Both the position numbers and the translations under genes were made by a program. The notes beneath the pieces were generated by a model. The model saw only the letters and a list, made by a program, of their open reading frames with translations, had not been told where the DNA came from and did not search any database. Shown one piece after another: positions 12,457 to 23,889 of a stretch of DNA of 64,000 bases. Position 1 is the stretch's first letter; every line of letters begins with the position of its first letter. Location of the stretch: NCBI GenBank assembly GCA_963969595.1, contig OZ018415.1, positions 3,906,001 to 3,970,000 of the forward strand. The letters are read 5' to 3'. This DNA comes from Neckera pumila (lineage: Eukaryota > Streptophyta > Bryopsida > Hypnales > Neckeraceae).

Positions 12457-14896
12457 ATGACAAAAAAATTGTATGCAAGGAGATTTCAGACTATGAGTTT
12501 TGAGGGTGATTTTTTTGCAAAGATTTCTACTACAAAGGTTGTATATAGCAGTGAGGGAGCAACATTGGATGATTCAAATGTTAAACCAGTGCTTCTTGGC
12601 ACCTCCAACATTGGTGACCCTTTGGCTTCAGATCCAGAGGTGGTCATGTTGGATGTGATAGAGGCGTCTCCAATGCATGAGTTGGCCCAAACATGACGTC
12701 TCAACTATGAATAGAACAAGCAACGGCAAGACTTTTGGGCTGCGCAATTGCCATGGGCGGAGAGCGTGCTTGGGGAAGACGACAAAATTTGTCAAGTACG
12801 CTACAAGGTTTGAGTTTGAGGGGAGGGACAAACTGTTGATTCCAAATTGGAATTCGCTTTGGAAGCATTGTGGTTGAAGGAAGGCTACAACTTCCTTTGG
12901 TAAGGTAAAGGCAGGAAAATACTACATCCTGAGCAACAATGTGCATGTAAAAAACAAAAAAATCTTTTTTCACATTCGGTGGAGGCTGAGGAAACTATGC
13001 TACAGCAAGTGGCGCAGAGTCAAAGTGCGATCCAGGGGCGAAAGAAGAAGATCGTGCAATTCCGGGCCATTCTTTGGTTGCTCATGTAGGGTTGGCCACT
13101 AGCTTCGTATAAAAGCATGAAGGAGCTATTTGGGCACCTATTGGTTCTAGACTTTCTTAAGAGACAGTGGAGCACTACGATGGGGTGGGAGATGGCGGAC
13201 CACCTTGCCATTGTGTTGGCTGATCATACCAAGCAAGTTATTTTGAACAGTCCTTTCTTTTTGTTGAGTGCAAATGAGGTCATCACAATTGGCACCCAAT
13301 CTTGGATGTCAATTCATCTGTACATTTGTATAGGATTCAAAAGAGTTCCAATCTTGTTGTCTTGAGGATGGTAGTAGAGCTTTGACTGTGAGAGACAGTA
13401 TTGAAGGAATGTTTTCACATCCAACCTTTCCCAAGCAAAAGTAGCAAAACGTCTTGTTTGTTTTGGAGCGGATGGAGTGTCGGTCTTTCAAGGGAGTACA
13501 AATGGGGCACAGTGCAAATGAAGCAACACATGGCCCCATTCATGTTTGGGGTTTGTTGTATGGCACATCGCACAAATTTTGTTGTGGAACGATTGTCCAA
13601 TTTGCCCATCGTGGCAAAAGTGGAAGCCTTGAGCCAAGCCATATATGCTTATTTTAGACACAGTTCCAAGCGTCACTTAGAATTTTAGAAGCTTGTTGAC
13701 TTAATATAGACAAAAGGACGTCGCATGCTCCGCAATGTGAAGACTTGGTGGTTGTCTTTGCTTGAACCATTGAAGAGAGTCATGGGGGAGTACAAGTCAC
13801 TTATTGCCAAAATGTGTGAAGATGCCACTTTTAAAGAACCAAAGCTCACTTCCAAGCAGGCTGTTGCCAAGGAGACCGCTTGCTACAATTAAGACCCCCT
13901 TTGTGACATGGGTACTTTGCTGGCTCTTCCATGCTTTATGCCCTTGTTGGATTCCATAAATTCTCTGATGAAATTTGCTCAATGTAACCATGTGTTTGTA
14001 AGTGACTACATCACTACAATTAAGATTTGTCAGACTGAATTGTATGTGATGTACAATGACAAAGATACGGCATGGCAAAATGAGCATTCTGAGATGTTTC
14101 ATGACATTGTATATGATTATTCCTATTCAATCAACCAAGAATGGATGACAAATTTGAACACTGGGGTGAGTCTCTTACCTTCCTTATTGGAAGGCATACT
14201 TATCTTGCTCATTCCATATGTGGTTTGAGTGGGAAGAAACTGCCTATAAGTAGGAACAATTTTGTTTATGTGATAGCTCCGTGAAGGCTCAAGGTAGAGA
14301 TGCTTACACTTGAGCTTGACGTTTGCTTCCCTGAAGTTGAGCTGATGATTGCATTGGAAATTGTATTCCCTCATTATTGGTTGCAACCTAGTTGTGAAGA
14401 CCTTTCACCTTGCATGTGAAGGCTTTTCAGTGCCACTTTGGAGTTGTACACATGGTGAACTTTGGAACAAAGGAGAAGCCTAATTGCCAGCAAGTTGACC
14501 CCATTCTTGATGGTAGGCTCCTTGTCCTTGCAGATGTCTTTATTCAAGTTGACAATGAAGTCCCATGCAAAAGGGGCCATGGCAAAATCGAGGGATGTGA
14601 ATTCTTTGACTAAGGTGTAGGTTTGCATTGGGCAAAACGCCTTGATGTTGAACCGACTCTCTAAGCTCATCAAGGTGGCTGAAATTGCCATTTGTGCAGT
14701 ATTGGGCAGCGTGGAAGGTGAACGCACGTTCTCGACTTTGAGTTTCATGAAGTCCAAATTTAAAAATCGGCTTGGAGGACTTGTTGACACTTGTGTGAAG
14801 CTTTTTTCATAGGATTTTCTCACTTTGGAAACCTTTTCCACGAGCATGGCAATTTCTTCATGGCGAGAAGAGAGATCACAACGGGAAACAGACATT
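12457..14896 (+). pseudogene. Degenerate hAT-superfamily transposase
   Basis: The product would have been a cut-and-paste transposase. The plus strand holds a series of homologous-looking fragments in changing frames with stop codons: DFWAAQLPWAESVLG (from 12730), a middle part around 13117-13365 with SANEVITIGTQSWMS, MAHRTNFVVERLSNLP (about 13560), LRNVKTWWLSLLEPLKRVM (about 13720), and LLALPCFMPLLDSINSLMKF (about 13915). The C-terminal dimerisation motif VEGERTFSTLSFMKSK lies near 14715, followed by FKNRL, and the frame ends at 14896. The GERTFS and KNRL pattern is typical of the hAT C-terminal domain. At least five stops or frame changes make it inactive. Terminal inverted repeats and the 8-base duplication were not found. 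The hAT assignment is fairly sure; the N-terminal limit is not. Confidence 0.75.
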
Positions 14897-15003
14897 TAAG
14901 GTACGTTTCCATTAAAGCGGCAAATTTGGACTTCTAAGTTATTTTATGCCTTACTAATTGGGTTGGAGGTCGGTGGGATTGCTCATTACATCTAGGTAAG
15001 GTC

Positions 15004-15940
15004 TTAACCCCTAAAGGCCCAAGGCCTTTTTTCTGCCAAAAAACACCCAAAACTGCCATTTTTTTAGCAAAGAGTGAAAAAAAATTAAAATGTTTTTTTT
15101 GCACATCTAATCGTTTGATCTTACAGCTAACTAGTATGAGAATGTGTGGAAAAAATTTCAGAATTTTTGACCGCACAGATTGCAAGATATCTGCGTTTAA
15201 AGTGGAAAAAACAAGATTTTCAGCACATTGCGGGACAAAAAATTTTGACTTTAAACATTTTTAACTTAAAATTTTTGCACTACAGAGTTTTGAGCTTTAA
15301 ATCTTTATAGTGGAGAATTGAATTGGGAGTCTAGGAAAAAAAAAAAAAAATTCAAAAAAACTTAATTTTCATTACTGAAAAAATTGTTAAGTAGAATTAA
15401 GTACAAGATAGAAGGAAAATCTAAAATATTCATATATTTTAGATGGAATTAAAATGCACTAATCCCAATGGCGAGATTGTTCTAGCAAGTAAACTAAACC
15501 ATGCCAAAAAAAAAAAAATTGAAAAATTTGAAAAATTGCATTAAAAAATGAGTCCTACAAGTTATTTTTTTCAAAAAGATGCTTTAACTGCCCGAAAAAC
15601 AAGAATGTCCATAACTTTCTCATAACAAATCCAAATGAAATGAATCAAAGCTTTCCAAATAGAAAAAAATATAATCTATAGGAAAAAAAATTCAAAAAAA
15701 AAAAAAAATTATTTTTTGCAAAATTTTTTTTGCTGCCCACTCTCCCCTGTTTTGAGCTTATTTGGGCATAACTTTTTTTCCCGAGCACCGATTGAAAAAA
15801 AAATTATACTCCCACGAAGCTTATCAGTTTTTCTGTCTTTTAAAAAAGTTTCAAAAAATCAGGACAAAATTTCAGCCCGTAGGTACTTGCCCAAAATCCC
15901 ACTTGTCCGTTGAACAGACACTTGGGCCTTTAGGGGTTAA
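15004..15940 (+). mobile_element. Family A element, copy A1 (piggyBac-like, non-autonomous)
   Basis: The ends are perfect inverted repeats: TTAA-CCCCTAAAGGCCCAAG at 15004 and its complement finishing GGGG-TTAA at 15940. The interior (about 0.9 kb) is AT-rich and non-coding. The right subterminal region has a TGTCCGTTGAACAGACA stem. TTAA at both borders with CCC/GGG termini matches the piggyBac superfamily, which duplicates TTAA. It is the best-preserved of the family copies listed here. Confidence 0.8.
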
Positions 15941-16128
15941 TGGCCAAGATTCAACTCCCTTGAGCAATTGCTTATTAAAAACTCAGAAATGCATTGCTCT
16001 GTTGCTCTTTGTCTTCTTTGTGCATGTATTGTGTTCATGGACAGAGGTAGCCAAATGCAAGCTTGTGCAAATTCAAAGAGTCGCCAAGACATCTCAATGT
16101 TTAAATTGTATAAAAAATAGTCCACAAC

Positions 16129-16424
16129 ATTACAAAAAATATGAGGCCTCAACAAGGTTGCGAGTGTTGATTTTTGGGACCCACGGGGTGCAATTACAAA
16201 AAAATAAAAAAATAAAAAATAAAAAAAATATTTTTATTTTTTATTTTTTATTTTAAATTTTTAAATTTTTAAAAATGATGTGGCACTGTCAGCAATGATG
16301 TGGTCAAAATGCGACCACGTCACATTTTCAATTTTCACTTTCTTCATCTTTTTCTTTTTTCCATAATATCACCACGGGAGGGCCAAGCTTAGCGACCTTG
16401 TTGAGGCCTCATATTTTTTGTAAT
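16129..16424. mobile_element. MITE with about 30-base terminal inverted repeats
   Basis: The left end ATTACAAAAAATATGAGGCC is mirrored exactly at the right end (16405-16424), and the similarity extends inward through TCAACAAGG. Between them lie an A/T palindrome (16200-16270) and a GATGTGGCACTGTCAGC block. A target duplication is not obvious, so the superfamily is open. Confidence 0.75.
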
Positions 16425-17134
16425 GCTAAGTTGGCACAGTCATGTGCCACCTGCTTTTTTGTACAATCGGGTACAACAATCTTACAATTTTTGCAGCCTG
16501 TTGAGATTTGGTGAACTTTTGGAGGCTGGTGTATGCTCAAAAATGAACGGAATTTTGAATTGTAAATTGTGTTGGAATCACACTAAAGTCTACTTTATCA
16601 TCATTGCAAATATACATAAGCATATGTAATTGAAAATTATACAAAAAGTTTGATGTTTTCTATACACTATCTACCATCTAGTATTGCCACCATTTGTGAA
16701 AATTACAACAAGTATTTAATGGTCCATATTAGAAATGAGCCTTCACAATTGCTTTAGAAGTACTTGATCTCATACCACTTGAATTGCTTATATGATTACT
16801 TTCTTCTTCTTCACCTAAATGCAAAAATACTATGACTATCTTCCAAAAAAATCTCTATGAAATGGTAGATAGTGTATAAAAGGAATCCAAATTGTTGTAT
16901 GGTTTTCAATTATTCATTTTTCACTTGTTATGAAGTTGAAGTGCACTTCATTGCAGTTCCAATGCAATTTGTGGTTTCAAAATTGGATCATTTTTTAGCG
17001 TGCTAGAGCTTCTTGAAATTGATGAACTTTCTAGTGAAAACTAACTTGAAAAAATCGTAAGATTGTTGTACCCGATTGTATAGTACAGTACTATAGCCAG
17101 ACACGAAAGGAAGATTTCAGCCGAAGTAGTCAAG
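16425..17134. other. AT-rich spacer, no gene seen
   Basis: Contains a local inverted pair: CACTATCTACCATC near 16665 against GATGGTAGATAGTG-like sequence near 16860. No protein-like frame. Confidence 0.4.
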
Positions 17135-17364
17135 TTAACCCTTGAACGTCGAGGCGGACGTTTTGTGTCCGCTGGATGACAAGGAATCAAACTGTATAGG
17201 ACAGAAGTGCAACTATTCATTTTCTAAATTTGTTTTGGAAAGGGAAGATCTTCTACATTAGTTTGACTTCCAATGACTACTTTTGCAATTCTGGAAGTCA
17301 ATGATTCACACGGTAATAGAAAAGGAAGATTTCGAGGGTCCCCCCTTCGGCATTTAAGGGTTAA
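17135..17364 (+). mobile_element. Family C element, copy C1 (short piggyBac-like MITE)
   Basis: It begins TTAA-CCCTTGAACGTCGA and ends with CGGCATTTAAGGG-TTAA, giving an imperfect inverted repeat of about 14 bases inside TTAA borders. Inner words GTGCAACTATTCAT, TAGTTTGACTT and CTTTTGCA recur in the same order at 55026-55311, which defines the family. It is 230 bases long and non-coding. Confidence 0.7.
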
Positions 17365-18267
17365 ACCACTTAAAATATTCACTGAGCTAGCCTCCTGTTC
17401 AAGATTGATATGAACTCTTTGATTCGCTTATCACCTTGGCCGGGTTCCAAAACCCTGAGATTCCGTCCTGCTGACCGGGTGTCCAGCAAATGTCAATAAT
17501 TGATACCCGGCTCCGCAAGGAGAAGCAATCAAATTAAAACTAATTCCCGGGGTCCATTATACACCACCAGCCCTTGTACAGTACAGCACCTTGCATATTA
17601 GAATGTGGAGTACCGCATGCCGTAGATTTGTTGAATCTGACGGTAAGCCCATACACAGGAGTTGTACTTGTCTCTTTGCAACTGAGGAAATGCCACGTGG
17701 ATGGCAAGCGCCGCTGCACAAGACACGTGGAAGGACACTTGGACTGCTTGTATTGGCACGTCACAGTGTCGGAGCCGTCTCTGCAGAACTGGAAGGGGAT
17801 TTGCATTCCTTTCCGTGATTTCCGTCATCCCGACACGGCTTGGGCTAATTAGGGCTCATCTGGTCTTGAGGAGGGGAAAACACGTGAACTTCATTTTTAT
17901 CACAAAAAAATTGAATTTAGACTGAAAGTTTGAATTCGTATTTGAAATCAGAGAGCTTGGATTAAGGTGGGTACCTCCAAAACCGCCATTATTTGGGTTT
18001 CTTTTTAAAGCAGTGGGCTCTCCCCATTTGTTAAAAAAAAAAAAAAAAAAAACACCATTAATTGCTATTGTGCTCAATGACTATTATTAGATTGTTCAAA
18101 TTTTAAGATTTACTTATTTGCAAGTGAAAGAACCAACGTATCAAAGAACGCGACATTTTGATATAGTATGCAAAAGTTATGAAGGAACAAAGTTTGGTTC
18201 TACAAGCAATACTTCCACATAGTTACCTAACTCGTTCTAGAAATCTTCACAAACTGTAGATGGCGGT
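17365..18267. other. Spacer with a GC-balanced, frame-rich island
   Basis: Positions about 17430-17860 have balanced composition and several overlapping open frames on both strands up to about 90 codons, but none is recognisable. The mix of frames on both strands suggests an old promoter or gene relic rather than a current gene. A repeat copy (18105-18235) and an A run (18031-18052) follow. Confidence 0.35.
18105..18235 (+). repeat. Dispersed repeat, copy 2
   Basis: Matches 10734-10860 in word order and orientation. It ends about 30 bases before the next TTAA-bordered element. Confidence 0.55.
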
Positions 18268-19104
18268 TTAACCCCTAAAGTGGACCATTGTTCCTTCGGG
18301 GGACAAATGGGAATTTCGGGCAGGTGTCGATAGGCTGAAATTTTGTCCTGATTTTTAGAATTTTTTTTGAAGATAGAAAAAATGATTAGCTTCATGGAAA
18401 CATAAATTTTTTTTCCCTAAAATATGAATTTAAAAATAAATAAAAAATTCTCATAGATTATATTTTTGTATTTTTGGAAAGCTTTGATTGATTCCATTTC
18501 GAATTTTTATGAGAAAGTTATAGACAATCTTGTTTTGAAGGCAGTTAGAGCATCTTCTTGAAAAAATAACTTGTAGGATTCAATTCTAAGTGCAATTTTT
18601 ATAATTTTCCAAAAAAAAAATCTAGATGGTTTGGTTTGCTTGCTAGAACAATCTCACCATTGAAATTAGTGCATTTCAATTCCATTTTAGAAATATTAAC
18701 AATTTTGATTTTCCTTCTATCTTGTATCTACTTCTACTTAAGAAAAATTTGAAGTATGAAAAACAAGTTTTTTTGAATTTTTTTTTTCCCTTAGACTCTC
18801 AACTCAATTTTCCACCATTAAGATTTAAAGCTACAAAAAATTAAAGTTAGGAAGGTTCAAAGTCAAATAATCTTGTCACACAATGTGCTGAAAAATTATT
18901 TTTTTCCACTTTAAACACATATATCTTGTAATTTGTGCAGTCAAAAATTCTGAAATTTTTTCCACACATTCTTACTAGTTAGGTTTAAGATTCTATGGTT
19001 AGATGTACAAAAAGAACAATTTTTAAATTTTCTTACTCTTTGCTATAGAAATGGCAGGTTTGAAGGGTTTTTGGCAGAAAAAAGGCCTTGGTCCTAGGAG
19101 TTAA
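18268..19104 (-). mobile_element. Family A element, copy A2 (piggyBac-like, non-autonomous)
   Basis: It begins TTAA-CCCCTAAAG followed by the hairpin-type subterminal sequence (GTTCCTTCGGGGGAC) and ends AAGGCCTTGGTCCTAGGAG-TTAA. Relative to A1 it lies on the minus strand. Its interior aligns with A1 in reverse, for example CTAGAACAATCTCACCATTG near 18643 against A1 near 15470-15485. The right-hand terminal GGGG has mutated to GGAG. Confidence 0.75.
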
Positions 19105-19689
19105 GGTCAGTGGCCTACCTTAGGAGTGACAGGTCTCACAATGCAAAATTCATGGCTCAAATTAGGGGGGGTATTTTTTTACATTTATCTCATTTCATTC
19201 ATCTAAAGTAAAAATGACCTAAAGATCCAATGAGTTCTAGCCTCAACATCTACACCATCCCAACACTACATTTATTTGTCCTATTAGTGCATATAACAAT
19301 AATCTACCAAAGTGACACCGTTAATAGAATTATTAGTTTATTGTAGGCTGAAAAATTGCAACATTGTGCCAATTCTCTCAAGAATAAATTGTGTAATGAC
19401 ACTAATATTTTTGGTGATGTTCATTTTGTTACATTTTTAAACTAATCAAAACTAAATGTTAAAAAAATTCTAGAACTACAATTTTATTAAAGTATTAAGC
19501 AATGTGAATGAATAGACTCTTTGGACAATTATCTTAGGCTATGAAATAAAGAGGAGGTATACATTATGTGATACAATTGGGCAAGGATTAGAACTAGGTG
19601 TATAGCCACCTTATACACTTTCAAAAATATGAATTTTCATATTTTCAAGATTGATTTAGGTTACAAGGTTGGAAATGGGTGCCTTCAAG
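19105..19689. other. AT-rich spacer, no gene seen
   Basis: Nothing beyond a short palindrome (ATATGAATTTTCATAT near 19628) and low-complexity AT was found. Confidence 0.4.
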
Positions 19690-19775
19690 TTAACCCCAAA
19701 ACGGACAAGTTGGTCATTATGAAAATAATCCCTATTGGTACCATATAAATCATTTGCTTAAAAAAAACTCAAGAG
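19690..19775 (+). mobile_element. Family C fragment, copy C3
   Basis: Starts TTAA-CCCCAAAACGGAC and shares the block TTGGTACCATATAAATCATT with the corresponding block of C2 (near 55069). The right end was not found, so the copy is truncated or badly decayed. Confidence 0.5.
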
Positions 19776-20092
19776 CATTCATTGGAGATTTGGAGGTTAA
19801 ACTATTATGCAAGACCTCTGATTTCTTTTCACACAAAACTCCAAGGATGAACATGTGCACTTCTATCCCCACATAGAAGGATTCTATGTCATCTATCAAA
19901 CCCTTTAGTGTCTTGCAACATCCTTTCAGAGTTATAAGTTTATTCATTTATAATCTCATGTAATGGCCAGCCTTGGCCTATAATGTACTAATACATAGTA
20001 TTGACCAATGCAAGTGGGTAATTGAATGTGAACAAGCTAGGTCGGAAAAATAATATTCAATCATGGGCGGTAAGTTGGAAAACGTTCCTATA

Positions 20093-20566
20093 AGAGCATC
20101 TCCACTCTTTCATTAGGAAACTGCCTTGCCAAATGGCTTTTTGTTGGGTTCAACTCTCTTTCAGAGCTTCACCAAGGAAGCAACTTTTTGTTCCCCACAT
20201 TTTTCTCTCCATATCTCTTAGTGGCTTTGCCAATTATCATTGGTGGGAATTGTTAGACTTTTCAAAAAGTATTACAAAACATTGTCAGACAAGTAGAATC
20301 CAAGCTTGGAGAAGAGACAAGTTGGCCTGTCTGTCAGGATGGAGGATTCAGTTGAGTGCTTATTTGGGCAAGGCCAGGCTGGTTTTGGGAGCTTCTGTAG
20401 TAGGAAACGGGAATGCATGCTGCGGATTCTGCAACAGCAAGCAGCACTAGGCCAGCAAATCCCCCGAATCAACAAGCCCGGCTCTTAATGTGTGCGGTGT
20501 GGGACGTTTTGGATGGCAGGGGCCATGCCAAGGGCTTTCTCATTGAAAAAGTGGAGATGGAGCTCC
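20093..20566. mobile_element. TIR element (MITE) of about 470 bases
   Basis: The left end AGAGCATCTCCACTCTTTCA and the inner block CTGCCTTGCCAAATGGC are matched in reverse at the right end (GCCATGCCAAGGGC, then GTGGAGATGGAGCT). This gives imperfect inverted repeats of about 45 bases. GAGCATCTCCA-type ends are common among plant MITEs. The interior has open frames of about 60-105 codons, but none is recognised. Confidence 0.65.
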
Positions 20567-20984
20567 ATGCTGCAATACTGTAGGAAGCGAATGGGTCACT
20601 TGCAATGAGAGCCTCACTACAGCCTTGAACCTTTGTTCCTCATCAGCTGCGGTGGCAAGTTGCAAGTAATAAGCTATGGTATCTCACTTAACTGAAGTTA
20701 TACGGAGTACAAAGGTATGAATGGTTATCAATGTATTGGCACTCCCGAAGCCTCTGTAACACATGTGGTGTACAGAAGCCCTCCCTAAAAGCTGTGCTGC
20801 AGTGCGGTTTGCACATTGATTCAGTCAAGGGCTCAAGGCCACTCAGGTGGCTGCTCTTTCCCAGCAAGGTAACCGGATGGCTAATTGTTACATAATAAGA
20901 GCATCTGTAGAGCTTCCTGCCTGCAATAGTGACGGTATCGGCAGTGGGTTGCGTGCCAAGTGAATTGTGATCCTTTTCTAACTC
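20567..20984. other. GC-balanced spacer with an unassigned minus-strand frame
   Basis: A 101-codon minus-strand frame (20993-20688) with several cysteines is open, but I cannot match it to a family and see no supporting context. It could be a chance frame or a gene relic. Confidence 0.25.
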
Positions 20985-22246
20985 AAAAATCACCCAAAAT
21001 TGCCATTTCTAGAGCATTCATCAAAAAAGTTTTCAAAATTGTTTTTTTGGGAATGTAACCGTAGGATCTTGTAGTTCACTTGTATGAGAATATGTGGTAA
21101 AAATTTCATGAGGTTTGACCATACAGATTGAAAGATATTTGCATTTAAAGTTTTTTTTTTCTTTTTTTTTTCAGATGCCTTTTGACCGCCGAGTGCTAAA
21201 TTCTTTTCCACTATAGACCTTCAATTAAATTTTTTTATTGGGCAAACATGTTAGGCATGTGCATGCCAATTTTCAAGGCAATCCAAGACAAGTAAGACAT
21301 TCAAAAAAATTAAAACTTGCTACAATAGAATTATTCGTAAAGTCCCCCTTAGTTTGGAGGGGACTTTTTCCGACAAATTTCCTCCAATGGACGACCCCGC
21401 AAGCAACCACGACCGCGCAGGCAAAGTTCGGATGAAACTTCTTTTTGGTCGATTTGGGCGTGAAAGAAAGTTTGATACCCACTTTTGTATTGACTTTTTG
21501 CCCAAAACCTACTTTTTCACAAAACTACAGGGTTTAAACCCCGGTTTTGGGTGCTTTACAAATAACTCTAATGTCCCAAGAAATGACAATACACTAGACC
21601 ATTTTTGAATCATTTTTTCCTTCACACATTTCTTGATATAGGAAATCTGAACAGTGGATTGAAAGCTGCACTTATACTTTAGAAGTAGGAAGAAAAAAAA
21701 ATGAAAACATCAAAACCTCTATAGCAACTAGAAGCTCACAAAGCCTAATGTGACCTTCGGGTAGGCACAACAATTGGATAGTGCTTTAAAAAAGGGTCCC
21801 TTTGTGTTCCCGGGAAGTTCCCTACCGTGTCCCTAAACGTTCCCCTTGTCCCCATCCACTGCTCCCTTGCATGGTTCTCCCCTCTCCCCAATCTGTCCCA
21901 TTTGCAATTTTGAAGTGGAAGGTAGTTAGGGAATTCTTGATTCTGGTGACTGCTGACCGGTAATTTGCCCGCTGCCCTCTCTGACTCTCTTCTTGTGCCC
22001 ATCACTGTTGCCCTTGGGAGTCAAACAAGTCAGGGGCAACAATAGAACAAACTAAAATTTTATTCAAATGTTCATAACTTTTAGAGTATAAGTCGGATTT
22101 TGGCAAAATTTATATGCATGTGAAGCTTATGAGAAACTACACGCTCCAAAAAAATTTGAAAAAATCATATTGAATATGAAGTTTGAACGCGCTTGACCAA
22201 AGTGCCAAGTGTCCCCTGAGGGGACACTTGGGCCCTTAGGGGTTAA
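20985..22246 (+). mobile_element. Family A element, copy A3, interrupted, left terminus decayed
   Basis: Left-type interior sequence starts near 20990 (CACCCAAAATTGCCATTTCT). The right end is intact: a GTCCCCTGAGGGGAC hairpin, then CTTGGGCCCTTAGGGG-TTAA. Between about 21240 and 22045 lies unrelated, more GC-rich DNA with overlapping frames of up to about 85 codons, so another sequence appears to have inserted or replaced the middle. Confidence 0.6.
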
Positions 22247-22286
22247 ATTTGTGTCATGGGGTAACAGTCCAGAAATTGCATAGGCT

Positions 22287-23197
22287 TTAACCCCTAAAGG
22301 ACCAAGGTGATTTTCCTATCAAAAACCACTCAAAACTGTCATTTCTATTGCAAAGAGAAAAGAACTTTAAATTTTTATTTTTTTTGCATATCTAACCATA
22401 AGATCTTAAACTTGACTAGTATATGAATACATGTAAGAAATTTCAGAAACTTTGACCATGTAGATTGCAAGATATATGCATTTAAAGTGAAGAAAACAAG
22501 TTCTTTTGCACCTTGCTTGACTAGATGTTTTGGCTTTGAATTTTTTAATTCAGATTTTTTGCACTATTGATTTTGATTTCCTACTTACTAATGTTTGATA
22601 TTTTAGTTTAGAATCTACCAAAAAAATTTAGGAAAAAAAACACTTACTTTTCACTCATTAAAAAATTGTTATATAGAGGTGGGTTCAAGATTGAAGAAAA
22701 AATTAAATTGATAATAGCTTCTATATGGAATTGAATTATAATAATCCCAACAATGAGATTTTTCTAGCAAAAAAAATCTAATCCTATCTAACAATTTTTT
22801 TTGAAAAATTCTAAAAATTGCAATCAAAAATGAATTCTACAAGTTATGTTTTCAAAAAAATGCTTAGATTGTCCAAAAAACTAGGATTGTCCATAACTTT
22901 CTCATTATTAGTCCAAAGTGAATGAAACAAAGCTTCACATGTAGACAAAAATATAATCTTTGAAAAAAAATTTGAAAAAAAAGTATTTTGACTTTTTGTG
23001 ATTTTTTTTGTGCTGCCCGCCAAACTCCATTTTTGCTCATGGGCATCAATTAAAATAAAAATTATATATTCACAAATATTTTGCATAAATACACAACCTC
23101 AAAAATTTCCAAAAAGTATCACTAAAATTGAGAGAGTAGGTAACCTACTCGGACCCAAATTGTCCCTCGAGGGGACAAGCGGTCTTTTAGGGGTTAA
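22287..23197 (+). mobile_element. Family A element, copy A4 (piggyBac-like, non-autonomous)
   Basis: It starts TTAA-CCCCTAAAGGACCAAGG and ends with a GTCCCTCGAGGGGAC hairpin followed by GGTCTTTTAGGGG-TTAA. Only 40 bases separate it from A3. The interior keeps the family landmarks (GCAAGATATATGCATTTAAAG, AAGTTATGTTTTC, TCCATAACTTTCTCAT) and is non-coding. Confidence 0.78.
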
Positions 23198-23200
23198 TAC

Positions 23201-23292
23201 CACCCACATCCTCAAATGTACATTGTGTGTACATTTTTCTTTTTCATAGTCTTCAGCAATGTACAAACAGTGTACAATTTAGGAGGTGGGCG
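23201..23292. mobile_element. Short palindromic MITE, copy 1
   Basis: CCTCAAATGTACATTGTGTG on the left folds back on the GTACAATTTAGGAGGTGGGCG side. A second copy with the same arms is at 58331-58433. Each could form a stem of about 30 bases. Confidence 0.6.
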
Positions 23293-23480
23293 ATTTTAAA
23301 GCCCTATGCCATGTCAACTTTAAAATTTTATAACTAATTCCACAAAGCTCAAAAAAACATGAGACGACTTGCCGGTTAGATGCCAATTCCACTTGTCTGC
23401 CTATCAAGGAAAAATTTACTGAAAATTATTTAAAGATGCTTCGCCTCTCCAAAATTTACTTTCAGCTCTTAAATAAGCAA
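23293..23480 (-). repeat. Dispersed repeat E, copy 1
   Basis: The block with AACTAATTCCACAAAGCTC and GTTAGATGCCAATTCCA is the reverse complement of 57770-57935 (AGCTTTGTGGAATTAGTTAT). A weaker copy lies at 62740-62850. Confidence 0.55.
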
Positions 23481-23880
23481 TTTCTGAACTTGTTACCTTG
23501 ATGCAACCATTATGGGGGCTGGCACTTCTACGGCCTCAATATGTCATCGCCCCATATCAGTAAATTTGCAAAATACAAAGGGCCTACAATTGACTCAATG
23601 TAAAGATAGTCATTATTGACAACCCTTTTTCCGCATTGTTATGCGTGCCAATCAATTCAACCTTCCCTTGTTTCCATGAAAGTCTTTTTTAAATGTAATT
23701 TCTTTTCCTTCTTTCTTTTTATAATGCGGAAAAGTCCATTTGACGTTTGGATTACCAGCTTTGCATTGGATCAATTTGTTCTAAGAAAACTCAATACTAT
23801 CCAAGCCTCGTAGAATGCCTCCTCCATTTGCCGATATAGGGATTGTTTGTAAAGGATACACTATAGATGTTCTGATATTG
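23481..23880. other. Spacer, no gene seen
   Basis: One 65-codon plus-strand frame only, unrecognised. Composition becomes AT-rich rightward. Confidence 0.35.
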
Positions 23881-23889
23881 TTAACTTTG

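Noticed and set aside
14374..14895. 173-codon minus-strand frame
   Set aside because: It is antisense to the hAT dimerisation domain (GERTFSTLSF on the plus strand), which explains its openness.
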